Below are positions 15,293 to 23,874 of a DNA stretch of 64,000 nt, in pieces. Numbering within the stretch: the stretch's first letter is position 1; each line of letters opens with the position of its first letter. Source of the stretch: Streptomyces sp. S.PNR 29 (GTDB taxonomy: Bacteria; Actinomycetota; Actinomycetes; Streptomycetales; Streptomycetaceae); contig NZ_JANUQM010000007.1 in assembly GCF_030386795.1 (NCBI RefSeq), positions 372,001 to 436,000 of the forward strand. Reading direction: 5' to 3'. Under the pieces are notes generated by a model. That model searched no databases. It saw nothing but the letters and a program-made list of their open reading frames with translations, and was not told the origin of the DNA. The position numbers were made by a program, and so were the translations under genes.

Positions 15293-16495
15293 ATGCGTTC
15301 CACACGTACGCCCTCCGCGCCCAGGCGCGGGCGACGCACCGTCCTCGCCGCCACCGGGCTCGTCGCGGCCCTGGCGCTCACCGCGACCGCCTGTGCTGGT
15401 TCGAGCGGCACCGACGCGGACGCCGAGCCGGGCGCCACCACCTCCCAGGCCGCCGGCGGCGGCAAGGTCCGGATTCCGGCCGACCTCGCGAACAAGCTCA
15501 AGGAGCACGGCATCGATGTCGACCGGTGGAAGAACGGCGGCTGGAAGGACTGGGACAAGGACAAGTGGCTCAGTGAGGCCAAGGACTTCGTCAACCCGGT
15601 GATCGAGGGCCTCTGGAAACCGGAGCGGATGCAGTCCGCGAAGGAGGCCGACAAGACGGTCTCGACGAAGGACGCGGCGGGCGGCCGGGGCGTCAGCGAC
15701 CCGGAGCCGGCGCCCGTCCGGGCAGCGGCCGAGAAGACGCCGTACCACAAGAACGCGGCCCCGGTCGGCAAGGTCTTCTTCGACTCGCCCGAGGGTCCGG
15801 CCGTCTGCTCCGGCACGGTCATCAAGGACGTCAACCACCCGGGCAAGTCCAACCTCGTCTGGACGGCCGGCCACTGTGTGCACGCCGGCGGCAGCGGCGG
15901 CTGGTACCGCAACATCGTCTTCGTCCCGGCCTACAACGACCTCGGCAAGCCCGAGGCCGAACTGAGCAACGCGAACCCGACGGAGATCGCGCCCTACGGC
16001 AACTGGTGGGCGGACTGGGCCTCCACCTCCAACGAGTGGATCAAGGGCGGCTCGGAGACCGGCGGCGACGGCGCCGCGTACGACTACGCCGTGCTGCACG
16101 TGAAGCCGGAGTCCGGCGCCAAGTCCCTGGAGGAGACGGTCGGCGCCGCGCTGGACGTGGACTTCTCCGCCCCGTCGGCGACCGAGGTCGCCAAGATGGG
16201 CGCCTGGGGTTACCCGGCGGCGCCGCCGTACAACGGTCTGAAGATGTTCAAGTGCATCGATCAGCCGGGCCGGTTCTCGCTGAGCCCCTCGCTGCCGACG
16301 ATGTACCGCATCGGCTGCACCATGACCGGCGGATCGTCCGGCGGCGGCTGGTTCCGGGTGCAGAACGGCAAGACCGTGCTGGTCTCCAACACGTCGATCG
16401 GTCCGCTCGACAACACCTGGCTCGCGGGCCCGCAGCTGGGCCGGGAGGCCGAGGCGCTGTACCAGAACATGAGCAGGACGTACGGCGGTCGGTGA
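15293..16495 (+). CDS. Trypsin-like serine peptidase, putative lipoprotein (copy 2)
   Basis: A 400-aa paralogue of the preceding gene with the same order of parts: signal peptide with an Arg-rich n-region, LTATAC lipobox (Cys34), the KVRIPADLANKLKEHGID...NPVIEGLW module, and a peptidase domain with His194, Asp264 and Ser349. The peptidase domains are nearly co-linear, while linkers and charged residues differ. The ATG at 15293 follows a gggg stretch, so each copy may have its own translation signal. A strong hairpin follows. Likely a cell-surface protease; regulation is not visible. Confidence 0.88.
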   Translation: MRSTRTPSAPRRGRRTVLAATGLVAALALTATACAGSSGTDADAEPGATTSQAAGGGKVRIPADLANKLKEHGIDVDRWKNGGWKDWDKDKWLSEAKDFVNPVIEGLWKPERMQSAKEADKTVSTKDAAGGRGVSDPEPAPVRAAAEKTPYHKNAAPVGKVFFDSPEGPAVCSGTVIKDVNHPGKSNLVWTAGHCVHAGGSGGWYRNIVFVPAYNDLGKPEAELSNANPTEIAPYGNWWADWASTSNEWIKGGSETGGDGAAYDYAVLHVKPESGAKSLEETVGAALDVDFSAPSATEVAKMGAWGYPAAPPYNGLKMFKCIDQPGRFSLSPSLPTMYRIGCTMTGGSSGGGWFRVQNGKTVLVSNTSIGPLDNTWLAGPQLGREAEALYQNMSRTYGGR

Positions 16496-16508
16496 CGCCG
16501 ATGCGATG

Positions 16509-16544
16509 AAGGCCCGCCCCCCTGCGCGCCAGGGGGCGGGCCTT
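16509..16544. terminator. Bidirectional terminator between the peptidase pair and hflX
   Basis: Perfect 13-bp arms, aaggcccgccccc (16509-16521) and its complement (16532-16544), with a 10-nt loop between convergent genes. Confidence 0.85.
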
Positions 16545-16554
16545 CGGTCGTCGA

Positions 16555-18045
16555 TCAGGCGGTCGCGGCCGGCACGTACGGTGCCAGCTCGGCCGCCAGT
16601 TCCTCGTGCACCCGCACCTTGAGCAGGGTGCCCTCCGGGGTGTGCTCCTCGGAGATCACCTCACCCTCGTCATGAGCGCGGGCGACGAGCTTGCCGTGGG
16701 TGTACGGCACGAGCGCCTCGATCTCGACCGAGGGACGCGGCAGCTCGTTGTCGATCAGGGCGAGCAGTTCCTCGATGCCCTGGCCGGTGCGGGCCGAGAC
16801 GGCGATGGAGCGCTTCTCGACCCGGAGCAGCCGCTGGAGCACCAGCGGGTCGGCCAGGTCGGCCTTGTTGATCACGACGATCTCGGGTACGTCGGTGGCG
16901 CCGACGTCCCTGATCACCTCGCGCACGGCGGCCAGCTGCTCCTCCGGAGCCGGGTGCGATCCGTCGACCACGTGCAGGATCAGGTCGGAGTCGCCGACCT
17001 CCTCCATCGTGGAGCGGAACGCCTCGACCAGGTGGTGCGGCAGATGGCGGACGAAGCCGACGGTGTCCGCCAGCGTGTACAGCCGTCCGCTCGGGGTCTC
17101 GGCCCGGCGCACGGTCGGGTCGAGGGTCGCGAACAGGGCGTTCTCCACCAGCACGCCCGCGCCGGTGAGGCGGTTGAGCAGGGAGGACTTGCCGGCGTTG
17201 GTGTAGCCGGCGATGGCGACCGAGGGCACCTTGTGGCGCTTGCGCTCCTGGCGCTGGATGTCGCGGCCGGCCTTCATGTCCGCGATCTGCCGGCGCATCT
17301 TCGCCATCTTCTCGCGGATCCGGCGCCGGTCCGTCTCGATCTTGGTCTCACCGGGACCACGCGTCGCGAGGCCGCCGCGGCCACCACCCATCTGCCGGGA
17401 CAGCGACTGCCCCCAGCCGCGCAGCCTCGGCAGCATGTACTGCATCTGCGCGAGCGCGACCTGCGCCTTGCCCTCTCGGGACTTGGCGTGCTGGGCGAAG
17501 ATGTCCAGGATCAGGGCCGTACGGTCGATGACCTTGACCTTGACGACGTCTTCGAGGTGGATCAGCTGGCCCGGGCTGAGCTCACCGTCGCAGATGACGG
17601 TGTCCGCGCCCGTTTCGAGCACGATGTCGCGCAGTTCCTCGGCCTTGCCGGAGCCGATGTACGTCGCCGCGTCGGGCTTGTCGCGGCGCTGGATCACGCC
17701 GTCGAGCACCAGAGCGCCCGCGGTCTCCGCGAGGGCGGCGAGCTCGGCGAGGGAGTTCTCCGCGTCCTGCACGGTTCCCGAGGTCCAGACGCCGACGAGG
17801 ACGACCCGCTCCAGACGCAGCTGGCGGTACTCGACCTCGGTGACGTCTTCGAGCTCGGTGGACAGGCCCACCACACGGCGCAGAGCCGCGCGGTCGGAGC
17901 GGTCGAACTGGTCGCCGTCCCACTCTCCGTCGATCTCGGGGCTCCAGGCGACGTCCTCTTCCATCAGGGCATCGGCCCGAAGACCTTCGGCGTAGGCGCG
18001 CGCGAGGCGCTTGGTGTCCTGGGAAGGGGAAGAAGAGGAGGTCAT
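16555..18045 (-). CDS. hflX: HflX, ribosome-splitting GTPase
   Basis: A 496-aa GTPase that binds the 50S subunit, splits stalled ribosomes and is linked to stress recovery. An N-terminal HflX domain (about 75-265, including the GGGRGGLATRGPGETKIETDRR segment) precedes the G domain: G1 GYTNAGKSS (280-288), G3 DTVG (327-330) and G4 NKAD (393-396). The first ~60 residues are a Streptomyces-type acidic extension. ATG 18045 is preceded by aagga. It is monocistronic by appearance, with convergent genes downstream and a hairpin upstream. Confidence 0.95.
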   Translation of the reverse strand: MTSSSSPSQDTKRLARAYAEGLRADALMEEDVAWSPEIDGEWDGDQFDRSDRAALRRVVGLSTELEDVTEVEYRQLRLERVVLVGVWTSGTVQDAENSLAELAALAETAGALVLDGVIQRRDKPDAATYIGSGKAEELRDIVLETGADTVICDGELSPGQLIHLEDVVKVKVIDRTALILDIFAQHAKSREGKAQVALAQMQYMLPRLRGWGQSLSRQMGGGRGGLATRGPGETKIETDRRRIREKMAKMRRQIADMKAGRDIQRQERKRHKVPSVAIAGYTNAGKSSLLNRLTGAGVLVENALFATLDPTVRRAETPSGRLYTLADTVGFVRHLPHHLVEAFRSTMEEVGDSDLILHVVDGSHPAPEEQLAAVREVIRDVGATDVPEIVVINKADLADPLVLQRLLRVEKRSIAVSARTGQGIEELLALIDNELPRPSVEIEALVPYTHGKLVARAHDEGEVISEEHTPEGTLLKVRVHEELAAELAPYVPAATA

Positions 18046-18138
18046 TGGATCCTTACGTAGATGGGAAGCCGTTTACGGCGACGGAGCTGGTCCGTCACTG
18101 TCGACAACGCAGGGACACCCCGGAAGATTCCCGTGCTC

Positions 18139-18174
18139 CGTGCCGTGCCGACCTGAAGATGGTCGCACGGCACG
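18139..18174 (-). terminator. Terminator after the M1 peptidase gene
   Basis: Arms 18139-18153 and 18161-18174 pair over 14 bp with one bulged C, enclosing a 7-nt loop, 19 nt beyond the peptidase stop. Confidence 0.7.
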
Positions 18175-18192
18175 CCCCGTCTGGTCACCGGC

Positions 18193-19713
18193 TTATTTGG
18201 TGTGCACGCCGCGCGTCCTGCCGTGCGCCTCACCGGTCGCCGCCCCGGCCGCCGACGTCTTCCAGTCCCGGTGGCCGGGCATGGGCGGGGTCTTCGCGCC
18301 GTACAGCCAGGCCTGGAAGAAGCCGCCCAGGTCACGTCCGGAGATCTGGGAGGCGAGCCGGACGAAGTCCGCGGTCGTCGCATTGCCGTCCCGGTGGACG
18401 CTCACCCACTCCCGTTCGAGGCGTTCGAAGGCCGGGCGGCCGATCTCCTGGCGCAGGGCGTACAGCACGAGGGCGGCGCCGTCGTAGACGTTCGACCGGA
18501 AGATGCCGGTCTTCTTCCCGGGCGCCGGCGCCTTGGGCGCGGCCGGGGGCCCGCCGCTCGCGCGCCAGCGGTCGGATACGCCGTACGCGGCCTTCATCCT
18601 CGCCTGCAGGGCCTTGCCCGCCTTCTCCTCCGCGTACAGGGCCTCGTACCAGGTGGCGTGCCCCTCACTCAGCCACAGGTCGGACCAGGTGCGCGGGCTG
18701 ACGCTGTTGCCGAACCACTGGTGGGCCAGCTCGTGCACCATGATCGACTCGACGTACCACTTCGGGTAGCCGCCCTCGGCGAAGATCTTTCTCTCGAAGA
18801 GGGAGAGCGTCTGCGTCTCGAGTTCGAAGCCGGTGTCGGCGTCGGCCGTGAGCAACCCGTACGTCTCGAAGGGGTAGCGGCCGACCTTGCTCTCCATCCA
18901 CGCGATCTGGCCGGGGGTCTTCTCCAGCCACGGCTCGATCGCGGCGCGGTGCCTGGTGGGCACGACGTCGCGTACGGGCAGTCCGTGCGGGCCGGTGCGG
19001 CGCAGCACCGTGGAGCGGCCGATGGACACCTGGGCGAGTTCGGTGGCCATGGGGTGCTTGGTCCGGTACGTCCAGGTGCTCGTCCCGCCGTCCCGGTCCA
19101 CGCCGGCCGGCAGGCCGCCCGCGACGGCCGTGTACCCGTCGGGCGCCGTGACCCGGATGGTGAACAGCGCCTTGTCGGAGGGGTGGTCGTTGCACGGGAA
19201 CACCAGGTGGGCGGCGTCGGCCTGGTTGGCCATGGCAAGGCCGTCCGCGGTGCGCACCCAGCCGCCCTCCCGCCCCTTCGCGGGCGCGGGGTCGCTGGTG
19301 TGCCGCACGGTGATCTTCACCCGGCTGCCCTGGGACAGCGGCTTTTCCGGCGTGATCACCAGGTCCTCACCGGCGCTGGTGAACGTGGCGGGCCTGCCGT
19401 CGACCTTCACCGAGTCGACCTTCCCGTGGGCGAAGTCGAGGTTGACGCGGTCCAGGTCGGCGGTGGTCCGGGCGTCGATCGTGGTGACGGCCCGGAGGGG
19501 CTCGCGGTTGGTACCGGGATAGGTGAAGGCCAGGTCGTACGACGCGACGTCGTAGCCGGGATTTCCCAGGTACGGGAAGAGGCGGTCGCCGATGCCCAGC
19601 GGCGTCGCGGGGGCACTCGCGGCGACCAGGCAGACGGAGACGGCCGAGGCGAGCAGGGCCGTCGCCTTCAGCCGCCGCGGGGTCCTGATGCAGGGGTGGG
19701 GGGTGAGCAGCAT
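18193..19713 (-). CDS. Secreted M1-family zinc metallopeptidase
   Basis: A 506-aa protein with an N-terminal signal peptide (ALLASAVSVCLVAASAPATP). The gluzincin motif HELAHQWFG has H327, E328 and H331, with the third zinc ligand E350 in LSEGHATWYE. The aminopeptidase N-type N-terminal beta domain (50-250) precedes it. The usual GAMEN exopeptidase motif is replaced by TGFELETQ (about 294-301), a feature of many actinobacterial M1 paralogues, so strict aminopeptidase specificity is uncertain. No clear RBS precedes the ATG. It is probably exported and degrades peptides outside the cell. Confidence 0.9.
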   Translation of the reverse strand: MLLTPHPCIRTPRRLKATALLASAVSVCLVAASAPATPLGIGDRLFPYLGNPGYDVASYDLAFTYPGTNREPLRAVTTIDARTTADLDRVNLDFAHGKVDSVKVDGRPATFTSAGEDLVITPEKPLSQGSRVKITVRHTSDPAPAKGREGGWVRTADGLAMANQADAAHLVFPCNDHPSDKALFTIRVTAPDGYTAVAGGLPAGVDRDGGTSTWTYRTKHPMATELAQVSIGRSTVLRRTGPHGLPVRDVVPTRHRAAIEPWLEKTPGQIAWMESKVGRYPFETYGLLTADADTGFELETQTLSLFERKIFAEGGYPKWYVESIMVHELAHQWFGNSVSPRTWSDLWLSEGHATWYEALYAEEKAGKALQARMKAAYGVSDRWRASGGPPAAPKAPAPGKKTGIFRSNVYDGAALVLYALRQEIGRPAFERLEREWVSVHRDGNATTADFVRLASQISGRDLGGFFQAWLYGAKTPPMPGHRDWKTSAAGAATGEAHGRTRGVHTK

Positions 19714-19829
19714 GGACCACGGCTATCAGCGCACGTGTACGGTGCGGCGACGCCGCGCGCCCGGCCCACTCGAACGGGTGCGTCAGTGACGTACATATGC
19801 GCCAGTGCCGCCTCCGGCGCCCGTCCGCC

Positions 19830-22004
19830 TCACGTGCCCTGCGTCTGCGGCTGCGCCCGGCTCACGTCGTACACCCCGGCGACGTTGCGCATCGCCCGCA
19901 TCAGGGCGGGCAGGTGTGCGGCGTCCGGGAGCTGGACGGTGTACGTGTGGCGTACGTGCTGACGGGCCGGAGGTTCGACGGTCGCGGAGACGATCTCCGC
20001 GCCTTCGAGGGCCATGGCTTCGGTGAGGTCCGCCAGGAGATGGGGCCGGACGAACGATTCGGCGACGAGCGTGACCCGGCACTCGGTGGTGTCACCCCAG
20101 CGCACGCCGACCTCCGGGCGCCCCGCGCTCTGCATGCGCGCCACCGCAGGGCACTCGGCGCGGTGCACCGTCACCACTCCCCCGCGCACGGCGAAGCCGA
20201 TGACGTCGTCGGGCGGCACGGGGGTGCAGCAGCCGGCCAGGCGTACGGTCGCGCCGGGCCGGTCGACGAGGACGTGGGCGGTGGAGGGGCCGGGGGCCGG
20301 TCCCTCGGTGGCCAGTCCTTCGGCGGCGGGCCGGAAAGCCGCGGCGCCCGCCTCGGCGCCGCCGTGCTCCTGCCCGTCCCCGTGCGCCGGGTGCGCCGCG
20401 AGCCACCGCTGGATGGCGATCCGGGCGGCGGGCGTGTGGGCGTGCTCCAGCCACTCCCTGGAGGGCTCCGAGGCCGGGTCCTGACCCATGAGGAGCTGGA
20501 CGGTGTCGCCGTCCTTCAGCACCGTGCTCAGCGTCGCCAGACGGCCGTTGACGCGGGCGCCGATGCACGCGTGCGCGTCCTCGCCGTACTGCGCGTACGC
20601 GGCGTCCACGCAGGTCGCTCCCTCGGGCAGACCGAGGGTGCCGCCGTCGGGCCGGAAGACGGTGATCTCGCGGTCCTGGGCGAGGTCCTCGCGCAGGGTG
20701 GACCAGAACGTGTCGGGGTCGGGGGCGGCGCGCTGCCACTCAAGAAGCCGGGAGAGCCAGCCGGGCCGGGTGGGGTCGACGCGCTCGCCGTCGCCGGCGG
20801 ACTGCTCCTCGGCGGGGGGAGCGTAGGGATTGCCCAGCGCGACCACGCCGGCCTCGGCGACCTTGTGCATCTGGTGGGTGCGGATGAGGACTTCGACGAC
20901 CTGGCCGTCCTTGCAGGCCACGGCGGTGTGCAGCGACTGGTACAGGTTGAACTTGGGTACGGCGATGAAGTCCTTGAACTCCGAGACGACCGGCGTCATG
21001 CACGTATGGAGCTCACCCAGCACGGCGTAACAGTCGGCGTCCTCGTTCACCAGCACCAGCAGGCGCCCGAAGTCGGAGCCGCGGAGCCGGCCGCGCTTGC
21101 GGGAGACCCGGTGCAGGGAGACGAGGTGACGGGGCCGGATGAGGATGTCGGCCGGGATGTCGGCCTCACGCAGGACCGCGCGCACCTCGTCGGAGACCTC
21201 GGCGAGCGGGTCGTCCGCGCGGGCGGCGTTCTCGGCGATCAGCTTCCGCGTGTGCTCGTGCTCCTCGGGGCACAGGATCGCGAAGACGAGGTCTTCCAGC
21301 TCGGTCTTGAGGGCCTGGACGCCGAGCCGTTCGGCGAGCGGGATGAGGACGTCGCGGGTGACCTTGGCGATGCGCTCCTGTTTCTCGGGGCGCATGACGC
21401 CGAGGGTGCGCATGTTGTGCAGCCGGTCGGCGAGTTTGATCGACATCACGCGGACGTCGTTGCCGGTGGCGACGAGCATCTTGCGGAAGGTCTCGGGTTC
21501 AGCGGCGGCGCCGTAGTCGACCTTCTCCAGCTTGGTGACGCCGTCCACGAGATAGCGGACCTCCTCGCCGAACTGCTCGCGGACCTGATCGAGGGTCACG
21601 TCCGTGTCCTCGACGGTGTCGTGGAGCAGAGAGGCCGTCAGGGTCGTGGTCTCGGCACCGAGTTCGGCCAGGATGAGGGTGACGGCGAGCGGGTGCGTGA
21701 TGTACGGCTCGCCGCTCTTGCGCATCTGGCCGCGGTGCGAGGACTCGGCCAGGAGGTAGGCGCGGCGCAGGGGTTCGAGGTCGGCGTCGGGGTGGTGGGC
21801 GCGGTGCGCCTCGACGACGTGGCTGATGGCGTCGGGCAGCCGGTCGCGGGTGGCGGGTCCGAGCAGCGCGGCGCGGCCCAGGCGGCGCAGGTCGATGCGG
21901 GCGCGGGCCTTTCTGCGGGACGTCGTCGGCGTCATCGGGCCCGATGTCGTCGGGCCCGACGTCACCGGGCCTGGCGTCGCAGGGTTTGTGGCCTCCGCAC
22001 TCAT
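19830..22004 (-). CDS. rshA: RelA/SpoT homologue (RshA-like), bifunctional-type (p)ppGpp enzyme
   Basis: A 724-aa protein. The HD hydrolase domain is intact: H90, H128-D129 (HDTVED) and D193 (KLADRLHN). The synthetase region (about 286-390) keeps FKDFIAVPKFNLYQSLHT but the loop normally reading YDLVAVRVLV is GSDFGRLLVLV, so the usual catalytic Asp and the following Arg are not evident. The TGS (~430-510) and ACT (~640-720) regulatory domains are present. ATG 22004 has a ggagg RBS at ideal spacing; a GTG two codons upstream overlaps that RBS. S. coelicolor carries both RelA and RshA; this one matches RshA by context. It may be mainly a hydrolase or a weak synthetase. Confidence 0.88.
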   Translation of the reverse strand: MSAEATNPATPGPVTSGPTTSGPMTPTTSRRKARARIDLRRLGRAALLGPATRDRLPDAISHVVEAHRAHHPDADLEPLRRAYLLAESSHRGQMRKSGEPYITHPLAVTLILAELGAETTTLTASLLHDTVEDTDVTLDQVREQFGEEVRYLVDGVTKLEKVDYGAAAEPETFRKMLVATGNDVRVMSIKLADRLHNMRTLGVMRPEKQERIAKVTRDVLIPLAERLGVQALKTELEDLVFAILCPEEHEHTRKLIAENAARADDPLAEVSDEVRAVLREADIPADILIRPRHLVSLHRVSRKRGRLRGSDFGRLLVLVNEDADCYAVLGELHTCMTPVVSEFKDFIAVPKFNLYQSLHTAVACKDGQVVEVLIRTHQMHKVAEAGVVALGNPYAPPAEEQSAGDGERVDPTRPGWLSRLLEWQRAAPDPDTFWSTLREDLAQDREITVFRPDGGTLGLPEGATCVDAAYAQYGEDAHACIGARVNGRLATLSTVLKDGDTVQLLMGQDPASEPSREWLEHAHTPAARIAIQRWLAAHPAHGDGQEHGGAEAGAAAFRPAAEGLATEGPAPGPSTAHVLVDRPGATVRLAGCCTPVPPDDVIGFAVRGGVVTVHRAECPAVARMQSAGRPEVGVRWGDTTECRVTLVAESFVRPHLLADLTEAMALEGAEIVSATVEPPARQHVRHTYTVQLPDAAHLPALMRAMRNVAGVYDVSRAQPQTQGT

Positions 22005-22235
22005 GGGCACCTCCGGCTGCGTGGACCGGCGGACGGGGTGCCCCAGGCGGACACGGCTCAGGGGAAGGCGTCGGTCCCCCGTCCGGGCCGGTGCTTGATG
22101 CTACCGAGCCCATCACGTGCGTCTGACCGCCTCTCGCGGAGCGTGAAACGGATCACCCATTCGTGCGAGAGTCGGGAAGTCTGCGTTTTCGCGCCGTGCG
22201 GCCCGGGTGAGAGACGGTTTCGGCCATGCGATTCC

Positions 22236-22269
22236 GCGGCGCCCTTGCCCAGGCCCTTCCGGGCGCCGC
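22236..22269 (-). terminator. Terminator after dapF
   Basis: Perfect 9-bp arms gcggcgccc (22236-22244) and gggcgccgc (22261-22269), 34 nt past the dapF stop. Confidence 0.7.
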
Positions 22270-22302
22270 AGGTCAGAGCCGGTTACCGAAGCCGACGGGC
22301 CG

Positions 22303-23181
22303 TCAGGCTCGGCGGCGGGCGGCCTCTTCCAGCCACTCCGGGTCGATCTCGCCCTCGGCGACGATCACCGCGGGACCGGTCATCTCGATCTCGCCGTCGG
22401 GCCGCTCGGTGATCACCAGGGTGCCGCCGGGCACGTCGACGGTGTAGGTCGCCGGGGTGCCGGTCACGGCCGGGTCGGCACCGTCCCTGCGGGCGGCGGC
22501 CACGGCGACGGCGCACGCGCCCGTGCCGCACGAGCGGGTCTCGCCGGCACCGCGCTCGTGCACCCGCATCGCCACGTGCCCCGGGCCGCGGTCGACCACG
22601 AACTCGACGTTCACGCCGTCCGGGTAGACGGTGGCCGGGCGGTACGCCGGCGGGGAGAACAGGTCCCCGGCGTGCGCGAGGTCGTCCACGAAGGCGACCG
22701 CGTGCGGGTTGCCCATGTTCACGTTCCGCGCGGGCCAGCTGCGCTCGCCGACGCTCACGGTGACGCCCTCCTCGGGCAGCAGCGCCCTGCCCATGCCGAC
22801 GGTCACGTCGCCCTCCTTGGCGATGTGCACGGTCTTCACGCCCCCGCGCGTGGCGACGGTCAGGTCGCCCTCGCCGACGTACCCGGCGTGCTGCAGGTAG
22901 CGCGCGAAGACCCGTACGCCGTTGCCGCACATCTCGGCGATCGAGCCGTCGCCGTTGCGGTAGTCCATGAACCACTCGGCCTCGGCCGCCAGGTGCCGGG
23001 CCTCGGGGTGCGCGGCGGACCGCACCACGTGCAGCAGTCCGTCACCGCCGATGCCCGCGCGGCGGTCGCACAGGGCGGCGACGGCGGCGGGGGGCAGGTC
23101 GATGGTGTTCTCGGGGTCCGGGACGATCACGAAGTCGTTCTCGGTGCCGTGCCCCTTGAGGAAGGCGATCCGCGTGCTCAT
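22303..23181 (-). CDS. dapF: Diaminopimelate epimerase
   Basis: A 292-aa enzyme that interconverts LL- and meso-diaminopimelate for lysine and peptidoglycan synthesis. The two catalytic cysteines are C85 (MCGNGVR) and C218 (SCGTGACA). The GHGTENDF start motif and the NxNPH segment (MGNPHAV) are present. The length is normal for the family. ATG 23181 follows gaggaATG closely, a tight but common spacing. In Streptomyces the LL-isomer is used in the wall, so flux through this enzyme mainly feeds lysine. It stands between a membrane protein gene and the RelA/SpoT homologue. Confidence 0.97.
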   Translation of the reverse strand: MSTRIAFLKGHGTENDFVIVPDPENTIDLPPAAVAALCDRRAGIGGDGLLHVVRSAAHPEARHLAAEAEWFMDYRNGDGSIAEMCGNGVRVFARYLQHAGYVGEGDLTVATRGGVKTVHIAKEGDVTVGMGRALLPEEGVTVSVGERSWPARNVNMGNPHAVAFVDDLAHAGDLFSPPAYRPATVYPDGVNVEFVVDRGPGHVAMRVHERGAGETRSCGTGACAVAVAAARRDGADPAVTGTPATYTVDVPGGTLVITERPDGEIEMTGPAVIVAEGEIDPEWLEEAARRRA

Positions 23182-23241
23182 TCCTCGATCGTACGGGGTG
23201 GGTACGACAGGCGGACGCCGGCCGATGACGGCCGCCGGGCG

Positions 23242-23766
23242 TCACCCGCGCAGCCGGGCCACTCGCCACACGGCCAGGACGACCACCGCGGCGACCGCCA
23301 CGACATAGGCGAGGACCACCCGCCAGTCCGGGCGGCATTCGGAGCCCCGCTGCGGCAGGCCCGGCCAGGTGTAGCCCACCCGGCGGGCGGCCATCATGCC
23401 CCAGCCGGCCGCGCACGAGCAGATCAGCAGCCCCAGCATCGCGATCACGGCCCCGCTGTCGCCGAAGTCGAAGGCGAGCGGGAAGGCGAACATCAGGGAA
23501 CCGACCGCGGCCAGGCTCACGATGGGCGCGAGCTGCCAGATGCGCAGCCGGCGCTGCGGGCGCAGCTCGACCTCGACCTCCTCGCCGCCCGTGTACATTT
23601 CCTCGGGCTCGGGGCCGTCGGCGGTCACACCGCCCTGGGTCTCGTCGGGCCCGTCGGAGCTCAGAGGGGTACCGTCCTGCTCCGGTTCACCGATGACGGT
23701 GCCTTCACCGAGGTCAGCGGTGAGGCGCTCGGTGCCTTGTGCGGTGTCACGAGGGCCGGCCTCCAT
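23242..23766 (-). CDS. Small membrane protein, function unknown
   Basis: A 174-aa protein with a disordered acidic N-terminal half (residues 1-65) and three predicted membrane helices: about 76-98 (QLAPIVSLAAVGSLMFAFPLAF), 107-130 (IAMLGLLICSCAAGWGMMAA) and 149-170 (VVLAYVVAVAAVVVLAVW). A GTG two codons before the chosen ATG sits closer to the ggagg RBS and is an equally good start. It lies between miaA and dapF on the same strand. I recognise no functional family. Confidence 0.75.
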   Translation of the reverse strand: MEAGPRDTAQGTERLTADLGEGTVIGEPEQDGTPLSSDGPDETQGGVTADGPEPEEMYTGGEEVEVELRPQRRLRIWQLAPIVSLAAVGSLMFAFPLAFDFGDSGAVIAMLGLLICSCAAGWGMMAARRVGYTWPGLPQRGSECRPDWRVVLAYVVAVAAVVVLAVWRVARLRG

Positions 23767-23815
23767 CGCCACGCGCCCTCCCAACTAGGACTCCACTTGG
23801 TCGATCGAAGCTCGA

Positions 23816-23869
23816 TGATGGCATGACGCCGGAGGCCGGGATGGCGGCCTGGGCGTCCCGATGCCATCA
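23816..23869 (-). terminator. Large hairpin terminator downstream of miaA
   Basis: Outer arms tgatggcat (23816-23824) and atgccatca (23861-23869) are perfect. Inner arms gacgcc (23825-23830) and ggcgtc (23852-23857) extend the stem with a 3-nt bulge. It starts 6 nt after the miaA stop. Confidence 0.75.
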
Positions 23870-23874
23870 CGTGA

